This document shows, piece by piece, positions 41,802 to 49,987 of a DNA stretch of 64,000 nt. Below the pieces are notes generated by a model. That model was given only the letters and a program-made list of their open reading frames with translations, was not told where the DNA came from and did no database searches. The position numbers and the translations under genes are program-made. How positions within the stretch are numbered: position 1 is the stretch's first letter; each line of letters begins with the position of its first letter. The stretch covers positions 1-64,000 of the forward strand of contig DASTBV010000088.1 of NCBI GenBank assembly GCA_035711805.1, in the 5' to 3' direction. The DNA comes from Gp6-AA40 sp035711805. Lineage in GTDB: Bacteria; Acidobacteriota; Vicinamibacteria; Vicinamibacterales; UBA2999.

Positions 41802-42344
41802 TCAGATGCTCTCGAACTTCCAGGTCACCACGATTGTGTGACTGCCCGAGCGCCGCACCGTCGGCTTCGCGCCGAGCGTAAACACCAGACCGGTTGTCGA
41901 ACACGTGGACGTATCCGCGGTGCACGTCGACACGGTGTTGTACGCCGCGTTGCTGAGGGTTCCGGACGCACCTGTGGCGTTGGTCCAGGTGGCGGCGTTC
42001 CACGTCACGTCGCCCGCGGCCCACGTCGTGGCGCCAGCAACGGGCGGTGTGAATGACGCGGCGTTCGCCTGCAGCGAAATCTTCAGCTGGTTGGTCGCTG
42101 CCGCCAGCACGATGGCGTCGATCGTGACGGACGCGTCGCTGGCAGCGGTGTTCGCCGAGACGTTCGTGACCGCGAACGTCACTCCGGCCGGCACGGTCAC
42201 GCGCGCCTGGTCGCTGACGTTCGCCGTCAACGTCGTGGTCTGGGTGCTGTTCGGCAGCGCGACGGTGGTCTGCGCGCGCGCGACCGCCGGCGTGAAGACT
42301 GCGGAGGCGGCGAGAACGGCAGCGGTCCGTAAATATTTCCTCAT
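41802..42344 (-). CDS. Fibre subunit paralogue A (secreted, first gene of fibre operon)
   Basis: 180 residues from the ATG at 42344 with a good ribosome site (AAGAAGAGGG, six bases upstream). Signal peptide (MRKYLRTAAVLAASAVFTPA), then TVALPNSTQTTTLTANVSDQ, VTVPAGVTFAVTNVSANTAA, NQLKISLQANAASFTPP, DVTWNAATWTN, cysteine pair TCTADTSTC and a terminal HTIVVTWKFES. The most abundant subunit of such operons is often encoded first. A sigma-54-type promoter lies 50 bp upstream. Confidence 0.72.
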   Translation of the reverse strand: MRKYLRTAAVLAASAVFTPAVARAQTTVALPNSTQTTTLTANVSDQARVTVPAGVTFAVTNVSANTAASDASVTIDAIVLAAATNQLKISLQANAASFTPPVAGATTWAAGDVTWNAATWTNATGASGTLSNAAYNTVSTCTADTSTCSTTGLVFTLGAKPTVRRSGSHTIVVTWKFESI

Positions 42345-42393
42345 TGCGGGCCCTCTTCTTTTCGTTTTTGTCAAGACCTCGGAGGCCCTATGG

Positions 42394-42408
42394 GCAATGC
42401 TTGTGCCA
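42394..42408 (-). promoter_or_regulatory. Sigma-54 (-24/-12) promoter of the fibre operon
   Basis: On the minus strand the sequence TGGCACAAGCATTGC has GG and GC exactly 10 bp apart and matches the TGGCAC-N5-TTGC consensus at every conserved base. It faces subunit A; the predicted start is near 42382, giving a leader of about 38 nt. No other sigma-54-type site of this quality was noticed in the window, though I did not scan exhaustively. Confidence 0.75.
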
Positions 42409-42976
42409 ATGGTTGAGGTGGGGACGGCATGGGGCCCATCACGTTGACTCGAATCAAGATTGCGATCCGGGGATCGTTGGGGACAGCGACCGGAGCGCCA
42501 AGACGAAAACGTACGCCGACAGACGGTTTTCGATGCCGCGGTCGCGCCTTCGACATGACTAAAGGGCACGCGACATGACACGAACGGACACAGTGGCGCA
42601 ACTGCTCCCGCGCGGCAGCGCAATACCGCCGAGGGCGGCTTTCAGATCCGGCGCATCGGGCACCGGAATTGTTGGTACCTAACCATCGACCCGCCAAAAC
42701 GAGGATCGCGCGTATTACGGCCGAAAACGCCCCACTCTCATTTCCTCGAGGCAACAGGGCGACGCGCGCGACGACTGTCGTGCGCCGTTTCGCAGCACCT
42801 CCAAGGCCGAGGCTTTCCAAGGAAGTTTGGAAAAAGGACCTCTGTCGTTCAGAAACCTGCGCCTCGATACGCAGGTCGCGGCACATGTGCGATGTCTCGC
42901 CTTGCCCCGCTGTTTGGCGAACGTGTCGCACACTGTGACAGTAGCCGCGGACCCCGCTCTACAATTCCGGGCTGTC
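42409..42976. other. 568-bp divergent control region between fibre operon and FAD monooxygenase
   Basis: No convincing gene. A long minus-strand frame here (42371-42931) overlaps the sigma-54 promoter, is Arg/Cys-rich and matches nothing recognisable. The region holds the candidate activator sites at 42551-42579 and, near the right end, a TACAAT (42960-42965) before the FAD gene with a poor -35 (GTGACA, spacer 19). Confidence 0.5.
42551..42579 (-). promoter_or_regulatory. Candidate upstream activator sites: two CGACATGAC direct repeats 20 bp apart
   Basis: CGACATGAC occurs at 42551-42559 and at 42571-42579, a period of exactly two helical turns, about 170-200 bp upstream of the predicted fibre-operon start. 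That is the usual place for bacterial enhancer sites. Binding by an NtrC-type activator is inferred from position only. Confidence 0.45.
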
Positions 42977-44194
42977 ATGTGTGCGGCGGAGCAGCGCCGG
43001 ATCGCCGTCATCGGCGCCGGCATCGGCGGACTGACTCTCGCGATCGCGCTGCGGCGTCACGGGATTGCGGTCGACATCTACGAGCAGACCGCGGAGCTGC
43101 GCGAGGTGGGGGCGGCCGTCGCACTCTCGGCCAATGGAACGCGGTTCTTCCATCAGTTCGGACTGACGGAGCAGCTCGCCCCGCACTGGTGCGAAGTAGC
43201 GGCGCTGATCTTCCGGAACGGCCGCAACGGACAACTCGTCGGCAGGCACGCAGTAGGAGCGGAGTACCGGCAACGTTTCGGAGCGCCGTACGTCGGCATC
43301 CACCGCGCGGATCTGCAAGCGGTCCTGTCCTCCGCGTCCGGACTCGACTGTATCCATCTGAACAAGCGGCTCGTCGACATCGACGATCGCGGAGATCGGT
43401 GCGAGCTGCGATTCGCCGACGGCGATGCCGCGGAAGCCGACCTTGTCATCGGCGCCGACGGCGCACGGTCATTCGTGCGGGAGTGGATGCTCGGCTACGA
43501 CGATGCGTTGTATTCCGGGTGCAGCGGGTTTCGCGGCATCGTGCCGATGGCCGGCGTACCCAGCCTCCCTGATCCGTTCGCGCTGCAATTCTGGATGGGG
43601 CCCGGCGGGCACCTGCTCCACTATCCGATGGGCAATGGGCACATCAACTTCCTGCTGGTCGAGCGGCATCCGGCACCGTGGCCGCATCGCGACTGGACCG
43701 CGCCGGGGGTGGAGGGCGAACAGCTCCGGCACTTCGCCGGCTGGCACCCCGCGGTCGTCGAGATGATCAGCGCGCGGCCGATCAGCAACCGCTGGGGGCT
43801 GTTCCACCGGCCGCCGCTCGGGCGATGGACGAAAGGCCGCGTGACGCTCCTGGGGGACGCCGCCCACCAGCTTGCGCCGCACCATGGACAAGGCGCCAAC
43901 CAGTCGATCGAGGATGCGGTCGTGCTTGCCGCCTGCCTCGTGGAGGCGGGGTCGGGTTCGCTGGCCGGTCCGCTCGAGCGCTACGAGCGATTGCGCCGCG
44001 GGCGCACGCGCAAGGTGCAGTACGCGTCGATCAGCGCGGTGGACGTGCTGCACCTGCCGGACGGCGATAACGCTGACCGGCGCAACGCGCGGCTCTCGTC
44101 ATTCGACGGCGCGCTGCACCACCTCGGATGGATTCACGAGTTCGACGCGCTCGCCGCGGAGCCGAACGACCGGCAAGGCGGAACCTGGTTGTAG
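42977..44194 (+). CDS. FAD-dependent monooxygenase (salicylate/p-hydroxybenzoate hydroxylase family)
   Basis: 405 residues from the ATG at 42977, where the dinucleotide-binding motif begins soon after (IAVIGAGIGGLTLAIALRRH). Other family motifs: DLVIGADGARSFVR, and RVTLLGDAAHQLAPHHGQGA with SIEDAVVLA, which binds FAD ribityl. These enzymes hydroxylate aromatic or similar substrates with NAD(P)H and O2. The substrate is not deducible; no aromatic-degradation genes are adjacent. A longer upstream frame starting at 42827 has no family similarity and lies in the control region. Confidence 0.87.
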   Translation: MCAAEQRRIAVIGAGIGGLTLAIALRRHGIAVDIYEQTAELREVGAAVALSANGTRFFHQFGLTEQLAPHWCEVAALIFRNGRNGQLVGRHAVGAEYRQRFGAPYVGIHRADLQAVLSSASGLDCIHLNKRLVDIDDRGDRCELRFADGDAAEADLVIGADGARSFVREWMLGYDDALYSGCSGFRGIVPMAGVPSLPDPFALQFWMGPGGHLLHYPMGNGHINFLLVERHPAPWPHRDWTAPGVEGEQLRHFAGWHPAVVEMISARPISNRWGLFHRPPLGRWTKGRVTLLGDAAHQLAPHHGQGANQSIEDAVVLAACLVEAGSGSLAGPLERYERLRRGRTRKVQYASISAVDVLHLPDGDNADRRNARLSSFDGALHHLGWIHEFDALAAEPNDRQGGTWL

Positions 44195-44210
44195 AAGCCG
44201 AGAGACGCCG

Positions 44211-45014
44211 TCAGCTCCTCTCGATGCGCCGCTCGACGTCGCCGCGGCGCTGCAGCCACGCCGCCACGAGCCAGCACGTAATCGCCCAGGCGGCGCCGAG
44301 GCACCAGCCGGCCAGGACGTCCGTGGGCCAGTGGACGCCGAGGTAGACGCGGCTCACGCCAACGAGGACGGTCAACGTAATCGCCACACCGAGCGAGTAC
44401 GCCTTCAACGTCCGCCGCGTCTGCACACGGGCGAGTAATGCGCCCATCGTCAGGTACGTGATTGCCGACAGCGTCGCGTGGCCGCTGGGGAAGCTCTCCG
44501 TGAACACCCGTGCGGAATGCTCGACCAGGTCCGGCCGGGTCCGCGCGAACACCTGCTTGAGAAACGACATCAGCATCGCGCCGCTGCCGACGGACACGAC
44601 CATCAACACGGCTGCGTGGCGCGTCCCCGACATGGCGAGGAACCCGGCCACCGTCGCGGTGATCAACACGATGAGGGACGTGCCGCCGAGGCTGGTCACG
44701 TCGCGCACGGCTTCCTCGAACCAGGGCGGTCCCAGCGGGTCGTTCGGACGCCCGGGCGTCCGCATCGACATCAGCACCGCGGAGTCGAACGATCGCGTGT
44801 CGCCGGCAACGACCTCGTCGGTCAGCTGGGCGAACGTGAGCAAGGCGACCGCGAGCAGAAACACACCCGCAAGCGTCGCGAACTCAGTCCGCCCGGCGCG
44901 AATGAGTTTCGCGATGGTGGAGGTGGCCCACTGATGCGCAACGCGGTGAACTTGAACCTTCTCCGCCCGGATCAGCTTCTGGAGCCAGCCGTGTGTACGC
45001 CGGGTGCCACTCAC
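44211..45014 (-). CDS. PAP2-family membrane phosphatase
   Basis: 267 residues from a GTG. Five to six membrane helices (for example TLAGVFLLAVALLTFAQL, GGTSLIVLITATVAGFLA, LGVAITLTVLVGVS). The three phosphatase motifs are complete: K-x6-RP in FLKQVFARTRPD, SFPSGHAT, and SR-x5-H in SRVYLGVHWPTDVLAGW. Members dephosphorylate lipids such as undecaprenyl pyrophosphate or phosphatidic acid at the outer face of the inner membrane; which lipid is not clear. It is convergent with the FAD gene. The soluble basic N-terminus (~45 residues) is longer than usual. Confidence 0.9.
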   Translation of the reverse strand: MSGTRRTHGWLQKLIRAEKVQVHRVAHQWATSTIAKLIRAGRTEFATLAGVFLLAVALLTFAQLTDEVVAGDTRSFDSAVLMSMRTPGRPNDPLGPPWFEEAVRDVTSLGGTSLIVLITATVAGFLAMSGTRHAAVLMVVSVGSGAMLMSFLKQVFARTRPDLVEHSARVFTESFPSGHATLSAITYLTMGALLARVQTRRTLKAYSLGVAITLTVLVGVSRVYLGVHWPTDVLAGWCLGAAWAITCWLVAAWLQRRGDVERRIERS

Positions 45015-45047
45015 CGCTCAATTGTTTACCGAAGCAGCCGCGGCAGG

Positions 45048-45929
45048 TCAGTTGGGGGTCGGCGGCTCGACGTGGTCGACGATCAGAACGTCTCCTGGAC
45101 CGGTGCCGGACGTAAGCCGAAGGCCGAGCTGATCTTTAATCGCGTCGAGCAGCAGCGGTCGGCCATCGGGAATCGATGCTTGCCCAACGCCGCCCTGCGA
45201 GAGTAACGGGTCGCTGCTCGAATAAATGAGCTCGAATGAAAACAGGCCCGTCAGTCCGGTCCGGTCGATGACGGGGAGCCGCAGCCGGAACGTCAAGAAG
45301 GCCAGGAACTGCGACAAGGGCAGCGAGTCAAACGAAAGACCTTCGACCTCGCGCGTCGGACCGTACTTGGTCCGATACGAGCACACCGGCCTGGCGTAGA
45401 TGTCGGCGACTGGCGTCTTGTCGCGAAGCGCGGCTCGCATGGCCGCGCAATCGGTCGAGACCCTGGTCAGCCCGGGGCCCAGCTGCCCGTCGGCTCTGGC
45501 GATCGAGAGCACGTACATTGGTATCTGCCTCGTCTGGGTGCGTGCCCGCAGCTTGAAACGATCAGCGAGCAGCACCCGCAACATGGCACGGACGGCGTCG
45601 CGCCCGAGTGCGGCGCCGCCGCCGGGGGGCGTTGCCTCGACATCGAATCGGCGCTCGAGCAGCGATGGCCCTTCGATCGAGTGCGTCGGCGGCAGGCCAA
45701 AGGCATATCTGACCAGCTCGCGGAGCGGGACATTGGTCGCAGTCAGTCGGCCGTTAGGCTGCTCCTGGAGCCGGCTGATGGGGGATCCTGATGCGTTGGC
45801 CTTGACCGAGGCCACCTCAAAGGCAGACGGCGCCTGACCTCGGGCGTACGTCGGAAGCATCAACGCGATGCAGGCGGCGATCGCGAACCATCGCGTCACC
45901 GCTTCTCTCAGCGACGGTGATACCACCAT
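45048..45929 (-). CDS. TIGR03435-family secreted protein (copy 1)
   Basis: 293 residues with a signal peptide (cleavage near YARGQA). Family features: FEVASVKAN at the start, MLRVLLADRFKLRARTQTRQ, PMYVLSIARADGQLGPGL, PVIDRTGLTGLFSFEL, and IKDQLGLRLTSG with a C-terminal VLIVDHVEPPTPN. TIGR03435 proteins are abundant in Acidobacteriota, exported and of unknown function. This copy is more divergent than the three at the right end of the window. Confidence 0.88.
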   Translation of the reverse strand: MVVSPSLREAVTRWFAIAACIALMLPTYARGQAPSAFEVASVKANASGSPISRLQEQPNGRLTATNVPLRELVRYAFGLPPTHSIEGPSLLERRFDVEATPPGGGAALGRDAVRAMLRVLLADRFKLRARTQTRQIPMYVLSIARADGQLGPGLTRVSTDCAAMRAALRDKTPVADIYARPVCSYRTKYGPTREVEGLSFDSLPLSQFLAFLTFRLRLPVIDRTGLTGLFSFELIYSSSDPLLSQGGVGQASIPDGRPLLLDAIKDQLGLRLTSGTGPGDVLIVDHVEPPTPN

Positions 45930-45944
45930 AGGCTTTCTCTGACC

Positions 45945-45990
45945 GGGGCGCGTCGATCACGACCGAATTGGCCGGTCACCCACGCGCCCC
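45945..45990. repeat. Inverted repeat with GGGGCGCGT / ACGCGCCCC arms
   Basis: Two perfect 9-bp arms bracket an inner small palindrome around GACCGAATTGGCCGGTC. It lies 16 bp upstream of the TIGR03435 copy 1 start, so it is either a promoter-proximal hairpin or another intergenic repeat. Confidence 0.5.
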
Positions 45991-46023
45991 ACTGATCAGT
46001 CCTCCATCACGACGAGCTGCTCA

Positions 46024-46296
46024 CTACGTGCAAGCGCACACCCCACTGGCGGACCCACCGGGACTACTACAGCTGTAGCTGGGGTTCGACTGCTCGCAGT
46101 ACTGCAGGCAGCAGGAATCGTACATCCAGCACTCCCCGCTGCACTGCTCGTAGTGGTATCCGTCTCCTTCGAACGTAACGGTCTGGCATGAGTTCCAGAA
46201 GTACTCCGAGCACTCGTCCGCACCCACGCCCACCGGAAGGGCGAAGAACGCGCCCCACAGGAAGAGCGGTTTCATCAGCTTTCGCAAGTTCGCCAT
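46024..46296 (-). CDS. Small secreted cysteine-rich peptide
   Basis: 90 residues from the ATG at 46296, preceded by AAAGGAG at the right distance. A signal peptide (MKPLFLWGAFFALPVGVGA within the first ~26 residues) leaves a mature peptide of about 64 residues with ten cysteines: DEC, NSC, EQC, GEC, SCC, QYC, YSC, VC and AC near the end. That density implies a disulfide-knotted fold and export. I recognise no family. Directly upstream, in the same direction, is a broken DsbA-family gene. It could be a toxin, inhibitor or structural peptide; nothing in the sequence decides. Confidence 0.7.
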   Translation of the reverse strand: MANLRKLMKPLFLWGAFFALPVGVGADECSEYFWNSCQTVTFEGDGYHYEQCSGECWMYDSCCLQYCEQSNPSYSCSSPGGSASGVCACT

Positions 46297-46407
46297 TGCA
46301 GACTCCTTTGTACGGGCAACAGTCGACTCCGTCTTTGCCCACCGGTTAACGGAATGCCCCATCTTTGCCGCCATGGCCCAACGAGGCCGGGCCGCGTGAG
46401 GCTCTGA

Positions 46408-46627
46408 TCAACGCTGCGCGCGCTGCTTGGGAAGCCGTTCCCTTGCGGCGGTCTCGAACTCTTCGAATGGGAGCGCGCCGCGAATGCGTGTGACCAGTCT
46501 GATCGAACCGTCTGCTTGAGATGAAGAACGCGGGCGTCGCCACGATTCCGAGCCGGCGACCCTCCTCCATATCGCCAGCCACCCTCTCTGCCTTCTTGCG
46601 CTTCGGCGACTCTACGCAGCAGAGAGA
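46408..46627 (-). pseudogene. Frameshifted C-terminal remnant of a DsbA-family thioredoxin-like oxidoreductase
   Basis: Two minus-strand frames join across a single shift. The first reads CVESPKRKKAERVAGDMEEG then RRLGIVATPAFFI; the second reads ADGSIRLVTRIRGALPFEEF and ends ETAARERLPKQRAQR. Together they match the end of DsbA-like proteins: the helix before, the cis-proline loop (ATPAFFI) and the final GALPFEEF helix. A stop at 46628 cuts off everything upstream, including the CxxC active site. Remaining parts of the 46297-46736 gap hold nothing else recognisable. Confidence 0.65.
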
Positions 46628-46736
46628 TCACTGACAAGGCAGGAACCGCCGTACGCGTCCAGCGTAGGGACGACAGGAACGATTGAGCCCAGTTTTCGGA
46701 AGATCAGTTAGCTACGACCCGCCGTTGCGATCGCGC

Positions 46737-49700
46737 TTACCAGCGGACCGATGCGCCGAACCCAATCACGCGGCCGAGCAGGATCGTGCTCGGTACCAGA
46801 TACGTGCCGGACGAGTTCGCGTAATTCGCGCTTTGATAGCCGAAGACCTTGTCCGAGTTGAGGACGTTGTAGGCCTCGAGCATCGGGGCAACCGTGAGCC
46901 GGTCAACGCGAAATGTCTTCGACAGCCGGAAATCGAGCTGCTGCAGACGCTCGCGCCGCGTGACTCCTGGCGGCTCCAGGGGGACGGTGATCGAGGTCGC
47001 CCCCAGCGGCAGAATGAAACTGCTCGGCAGCACAATCGCTCCCGGCACACACCCGGCGTGTGTCGGGCATGGCGGCGCCGGCTGGTTGGCAACTTTCAGC
47101 GTCGAGTTCGCGGCACCATCCGGGTAGCGCGTGGCGGTCGCGCCCGTTCCAGGCACGATCGCGTACAGGGGCTGGAACGCGCCCTCGTCGTTGTTCAAAT
47201 ACGTGATGCCGAGCGTCACGCCGTAGCGGACCGGGATCGACGCCACGATCCGGAAGTCCTGGGCGAGCGGCCGGTCGATCGTCGTTGTGTCGCAGTAGAA
47301 ATCGTCATTCGGGTTGACGACGAGATCCGATCGAGACGTACCGCAGTTGATACTGTCCAGCCGGCTCACCACCCAGCCGCCGAAGATTTGCGCGCCTCGA
47401 TACGGCCGCGCGCGGAATTCGACCGAGTACTGGTTGTACGGAGCCTTCCGCTCGTCCTCGACGTATTCCACATTGGCGCCGCTCTGGGCGAGACGTGCGC
47501 GCGTGGTCGTATCCTTGATGCCGTAGACCGTGATCGGGTCGCCTGTCATCGGGTTGAAGATCGTGAACGGGATGTAATCGCCGTTCAGCCGGAAGCGGTT
47601 GATCGTCTTGCGAAGGTTGTAGTCGTCGCTCCTCGTCCAGCCGGCCGTCATCGAGAGCCGCGGCAGCAGTTCGTGCTGCACCTCGAGAACGGATTCAAGT
47701 GACCACTGTCGCGGGAAGCCTGGATAGACGTCGGCATCCGCCGGCGTGCCGAACCACGTCCCGTTCGTGGCGCGCAGCGCCCGCATATCGATCTCGCACG
47801 AGACGCTCGGGTAGCCGACGCACGGCGCGTACGAGCCGTCGGGATTGATCACCGGATCTCCCTGCGCAATCCTGTCGCCGTTCACATCGGTCCAGGGCAG
47901 CGTGCGCGTCGTCGACGACAGGGTGTTGAAGGAGTTCGCCAGGGCCGTTCCGGCGGCAAAGTTGTAGCGGTTCAGCGAGTACTTGATGGCGGTCTTCGAC
48001 GTGCCGAACAGGTCGTAGACCATGTTGAACCGCGGCGCCCAGTCGAACCAGTTCGGCACGTCCTTGACCGCCGGGATCGACCGTTCCGGCGTGAAGCGGC
48101 CGGCAGGGACGGCATAGGCATCGTTTTGCGCGTTCACGTGCTCCCAACGCACCCCGTAGTTCACCGTCAGCCGCTTCGTCGTCCACGAATCCTGTGCGTA
48201 GATGCCGACGTCACGGTTCAACCGATCGACCGACGCCACCGGCGTATTGCGCACGACGACGTCGGCGGGATTCGAAAGGATCACCTCGTTGCCGGCCACC
48301 GTCACGTTCGCATAGCGCTGTGTCAAATCGGCATTCGCGTCGACGAAGTGGTAGAACCTGCCCCACTGGTACTGGAATCCAACCTTGATCTGGTGCGAGC
48401 CGGTGATATACGACAACGACGACTGCACGTTGTCGCGAGCCGGCCAATCGTGCGTGAACGAGGTGGTGGGTGCGGTCGTCCGCGCGTTGCCACCGGTCTG
48501 CAGCGTCCGCGAGGCCGACGCATACCATTCCGGCGTGCCGCGCTCCTTGTAGATCCCTTCCTGCGCCTGCACGGTCCGATATTCGCGGTTCATCGAATAG
48601 CCCCCTTCGAAGAGCAGGCGGCTGCTCAGCGTCGAGGTGAATTTGACGTTGCCCGTCGAATAGTTTGGAGACGTCCAGCGTGATGCCGCCGTTTCCGGGT
48701 CGACCTGCGCCACCATGTCGTGCGAGCGCTGCTTGTCGGTGATCTCGACATAGCCGGAGACCTTGTTCGACCGATTGAGTTGATACGTCAGGCGAAGCAT
48801 CGGCTGACGGATGTGCTGGTCGTCGGTTCCCCGTGCACCGTCATCGAAACGTGTGTCGGGAACCACATCGCTGGTATTGAACTGGTGATAGGAGGCAAAG
48901 AACCAGAGCTTGTCGCGCTTGATCGGCCCGCCCTGCGACCCGGTGAAGTCGGACAGGTATCGAAGCGTCCCGGCAGACCGCAGTCCGCTGTCGCGGAGAC
49001 GGGTCGTGAAATTGTCGCCAATCCACCGCCCCGGCCGGTAGTTCGTCTTGAAGTTGCCGCTCGGGCGGTTGCCGCCCTCGCGGGGAATCATGTTCACGGT
49101 CACGCCGCCGCCAGACCGATCGGCACTGGCGCCGCTCGTCTCGTAATTGATCTCCTGGTTCATGTCTGGATTGAAGTAGGCCTGAATCGTGCCGTTCAAC
49201 TCGAGGCCGCTCACCGTCATCCCGTCGACCAGGACGACATTCTGTGACGCGGTCATGCCGCGCACCGACATGTAGGTCTGTGTCGCTCCTCCCTGCCCCC
49301 CAACCGTGCCGGCGTTCTGCGCCAGGACGTTGAACATGTTGATGCTGGGAATCAGCTGCGCCATCTCCCAGATGTTCTGCCCTGTCGGGATCTGGTCGAG
49401 GACGTCCCGCTCGAGTCGCGTGACCGCGGCGGCACTCCGCACGTCGACCGTCGGCGCCTCGCCGGTGACCGTGATCGTCTCCTGCCTGTCGCCGAGCGCC
49501 ATCACCGCGTCGACGGTCGCCGTGAACTCCGCCTGCAGCCGGATCCCCTCGCGCCGCACAGTCTGGAACCCCGCCAGGGCGAACGTGACGACGTAGGTTC
49601 CGGGACGGAGATCGACGATGCGGTATTGCCCGGAGCCATTTGTCGTCGCCGATTTCTGCTGTTCGATGAGCGCGTCGCTTGCCGCTTCGACGGTGACGCC

Positions 49701-49853
49701 AGGCACCACGGCGCCACTCGCGTCCTTGACGACGCCCACAATGGTCGATTGGGCCAGCGCGAGACCGGGGACAGAGACGAGGCAGACAAGCGTCGCGAGG
49801 ACGATCAGCCGGCAGCCGTCGAGGGTGCGACGACTGGTGTGGACACGTCGCAT
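46737..49853 (-). CDS. TonB-dependent receptor 3 with carboxypeptidase-regulatory-like domain
   Basis: 1,038 residues. Signal peptide (cleavage near LALAQS), regulatory domain (TIVGVVKDASGAVVPGVTVE ... PGTYVVTFALAGFQTVRREG), TITVTGEAPTVDV linker, plug (TYMSVRGMTASQNVVLVDGM) and a barrel ending in aromatic W (GFGASVRW). Ribosome site AAGGAGG is seven bases from the start. A TTGACA (49904-49909) lies upstream with only a weak -10. It resembles receptor 1 more than receptor 2. The substrate is unknown and no partner SusD is present. Confidence 0.9.
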   Translation of the reverse strand: MRRVHTSRRTLDGCRLIVLATLVCLVSVPGLALAQSTIVGVVKDASGAVVPGVTVEAASDALIEQQKSATTNGSGQYRIVDLRPGTYVVTFALAGFQTVRREGIRLQAEFTATVDAVMALGDRQETITVTGEAPTVDVRSAAAVTRLERDVLDQIPTGQNIWEMAQLIPSINMFNVLAQNAGTVGGQGGATQTYMSVRGMTASQNVVLVDGMTVSGLELNGTIQAYFNPDMNQEINYETSGASADRSGGGVTVNMIPREGGNRPSGNFKTNYRPGRWIGDNFTTRLRDSGLRSAGTLRYLSDFTGSQGGPIKRDKLWFFASYHQFNTSDVVPDTRFDDGARGTDDQHIRQPMLRLTYQLNRSNKVSGYVEITDKQRSHDMVAQVDPETAASRWTSPNYSTGNVKFTSTLSSRLLFEGGYSMNREYRTVQAQEGIYKERGTPEWYASASRTLQTGGNARTTAPTTSFTHDWPARDNVQSSLSYITGSHQIKVGFQYQWGRFYHFVDANADLTQRYANVTVAGNEVILSNPADVVVRNTPVASVDRLNRDVGIYAQDSWTTKRLTVNYGVRWEHVNAQNDAYAVPAGRFTPERSIPAVKDVPNWFDWAPRFNMVYDLFGTSKTAIKYSLNRYNFAAGTALANSFNTLSSTTRTLPWTDVNGDRIAQGDPVINPDGSYAPCVGYPSVSCEIDMRALRATNGTWFGTPADADVYPGFPRQWSLESVLEVQHELLPRLSMTAGWTRSDDYNLRKTINRFRLNGDYIPFTIFNPMTGDPITVYGIKDTTTRARLAQSGANVEYVEDERKAPYNQYSVEFRARPYRGAQIFGGWVVSRLDSINCGTSRSDLVVNPNDDFYCDTTTIDRPLAQDFRIVASIPVRYGVTLGITYLNNDEGAFQPLYAIVPGTGATATRYPDGAANSTLKVANQPAPPCPTHAGCVPGAIVLPSSFILPLGATSITVPLEPPGVTRRERLQQLDFRLSKTFRVDRLTVAPMLEAYNVLNSDKVFGYQSANYANSSGTYLVPSTILLGRVIGFGASVRW

Positions 49854-49987
49854 GGTGGCGCCTCCTTGGCGGTGGCGCGGATAGTTGCACCCGTTTCAGG
49901 AAGTGTCAAGAAGCAAGTTGTGCAAATTCCTGTCGCAGACGGCCGGGGTCGCCAGCCCACGGCGATGGGATACCGGGCGGGCAGTGG

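Noticed and set aside
42371..42931. 186-residue minus-strand frame upstream of the fibre operon
   Set aside because: It covers the sigma-54 promoter and enhancer-like sites, is rich in Arg/Cys/Pro and has no family similarity.
42934..42965. Promoter of the FAD monooxygenase (GTGACA with TACAAT)
   Set aside because: The -10 is good but the spacer is 19-20 bp and the -35 is weak; noted within the control-region entry only.
49904..49909. Promoter of TonB receptor 3 from TTGACA
   Set aside because: The only -10 candidates (AACTAT at 17 bp, TATCCG at 20 bp) are poor, so I mention the -35 but do not list a promoter feature.
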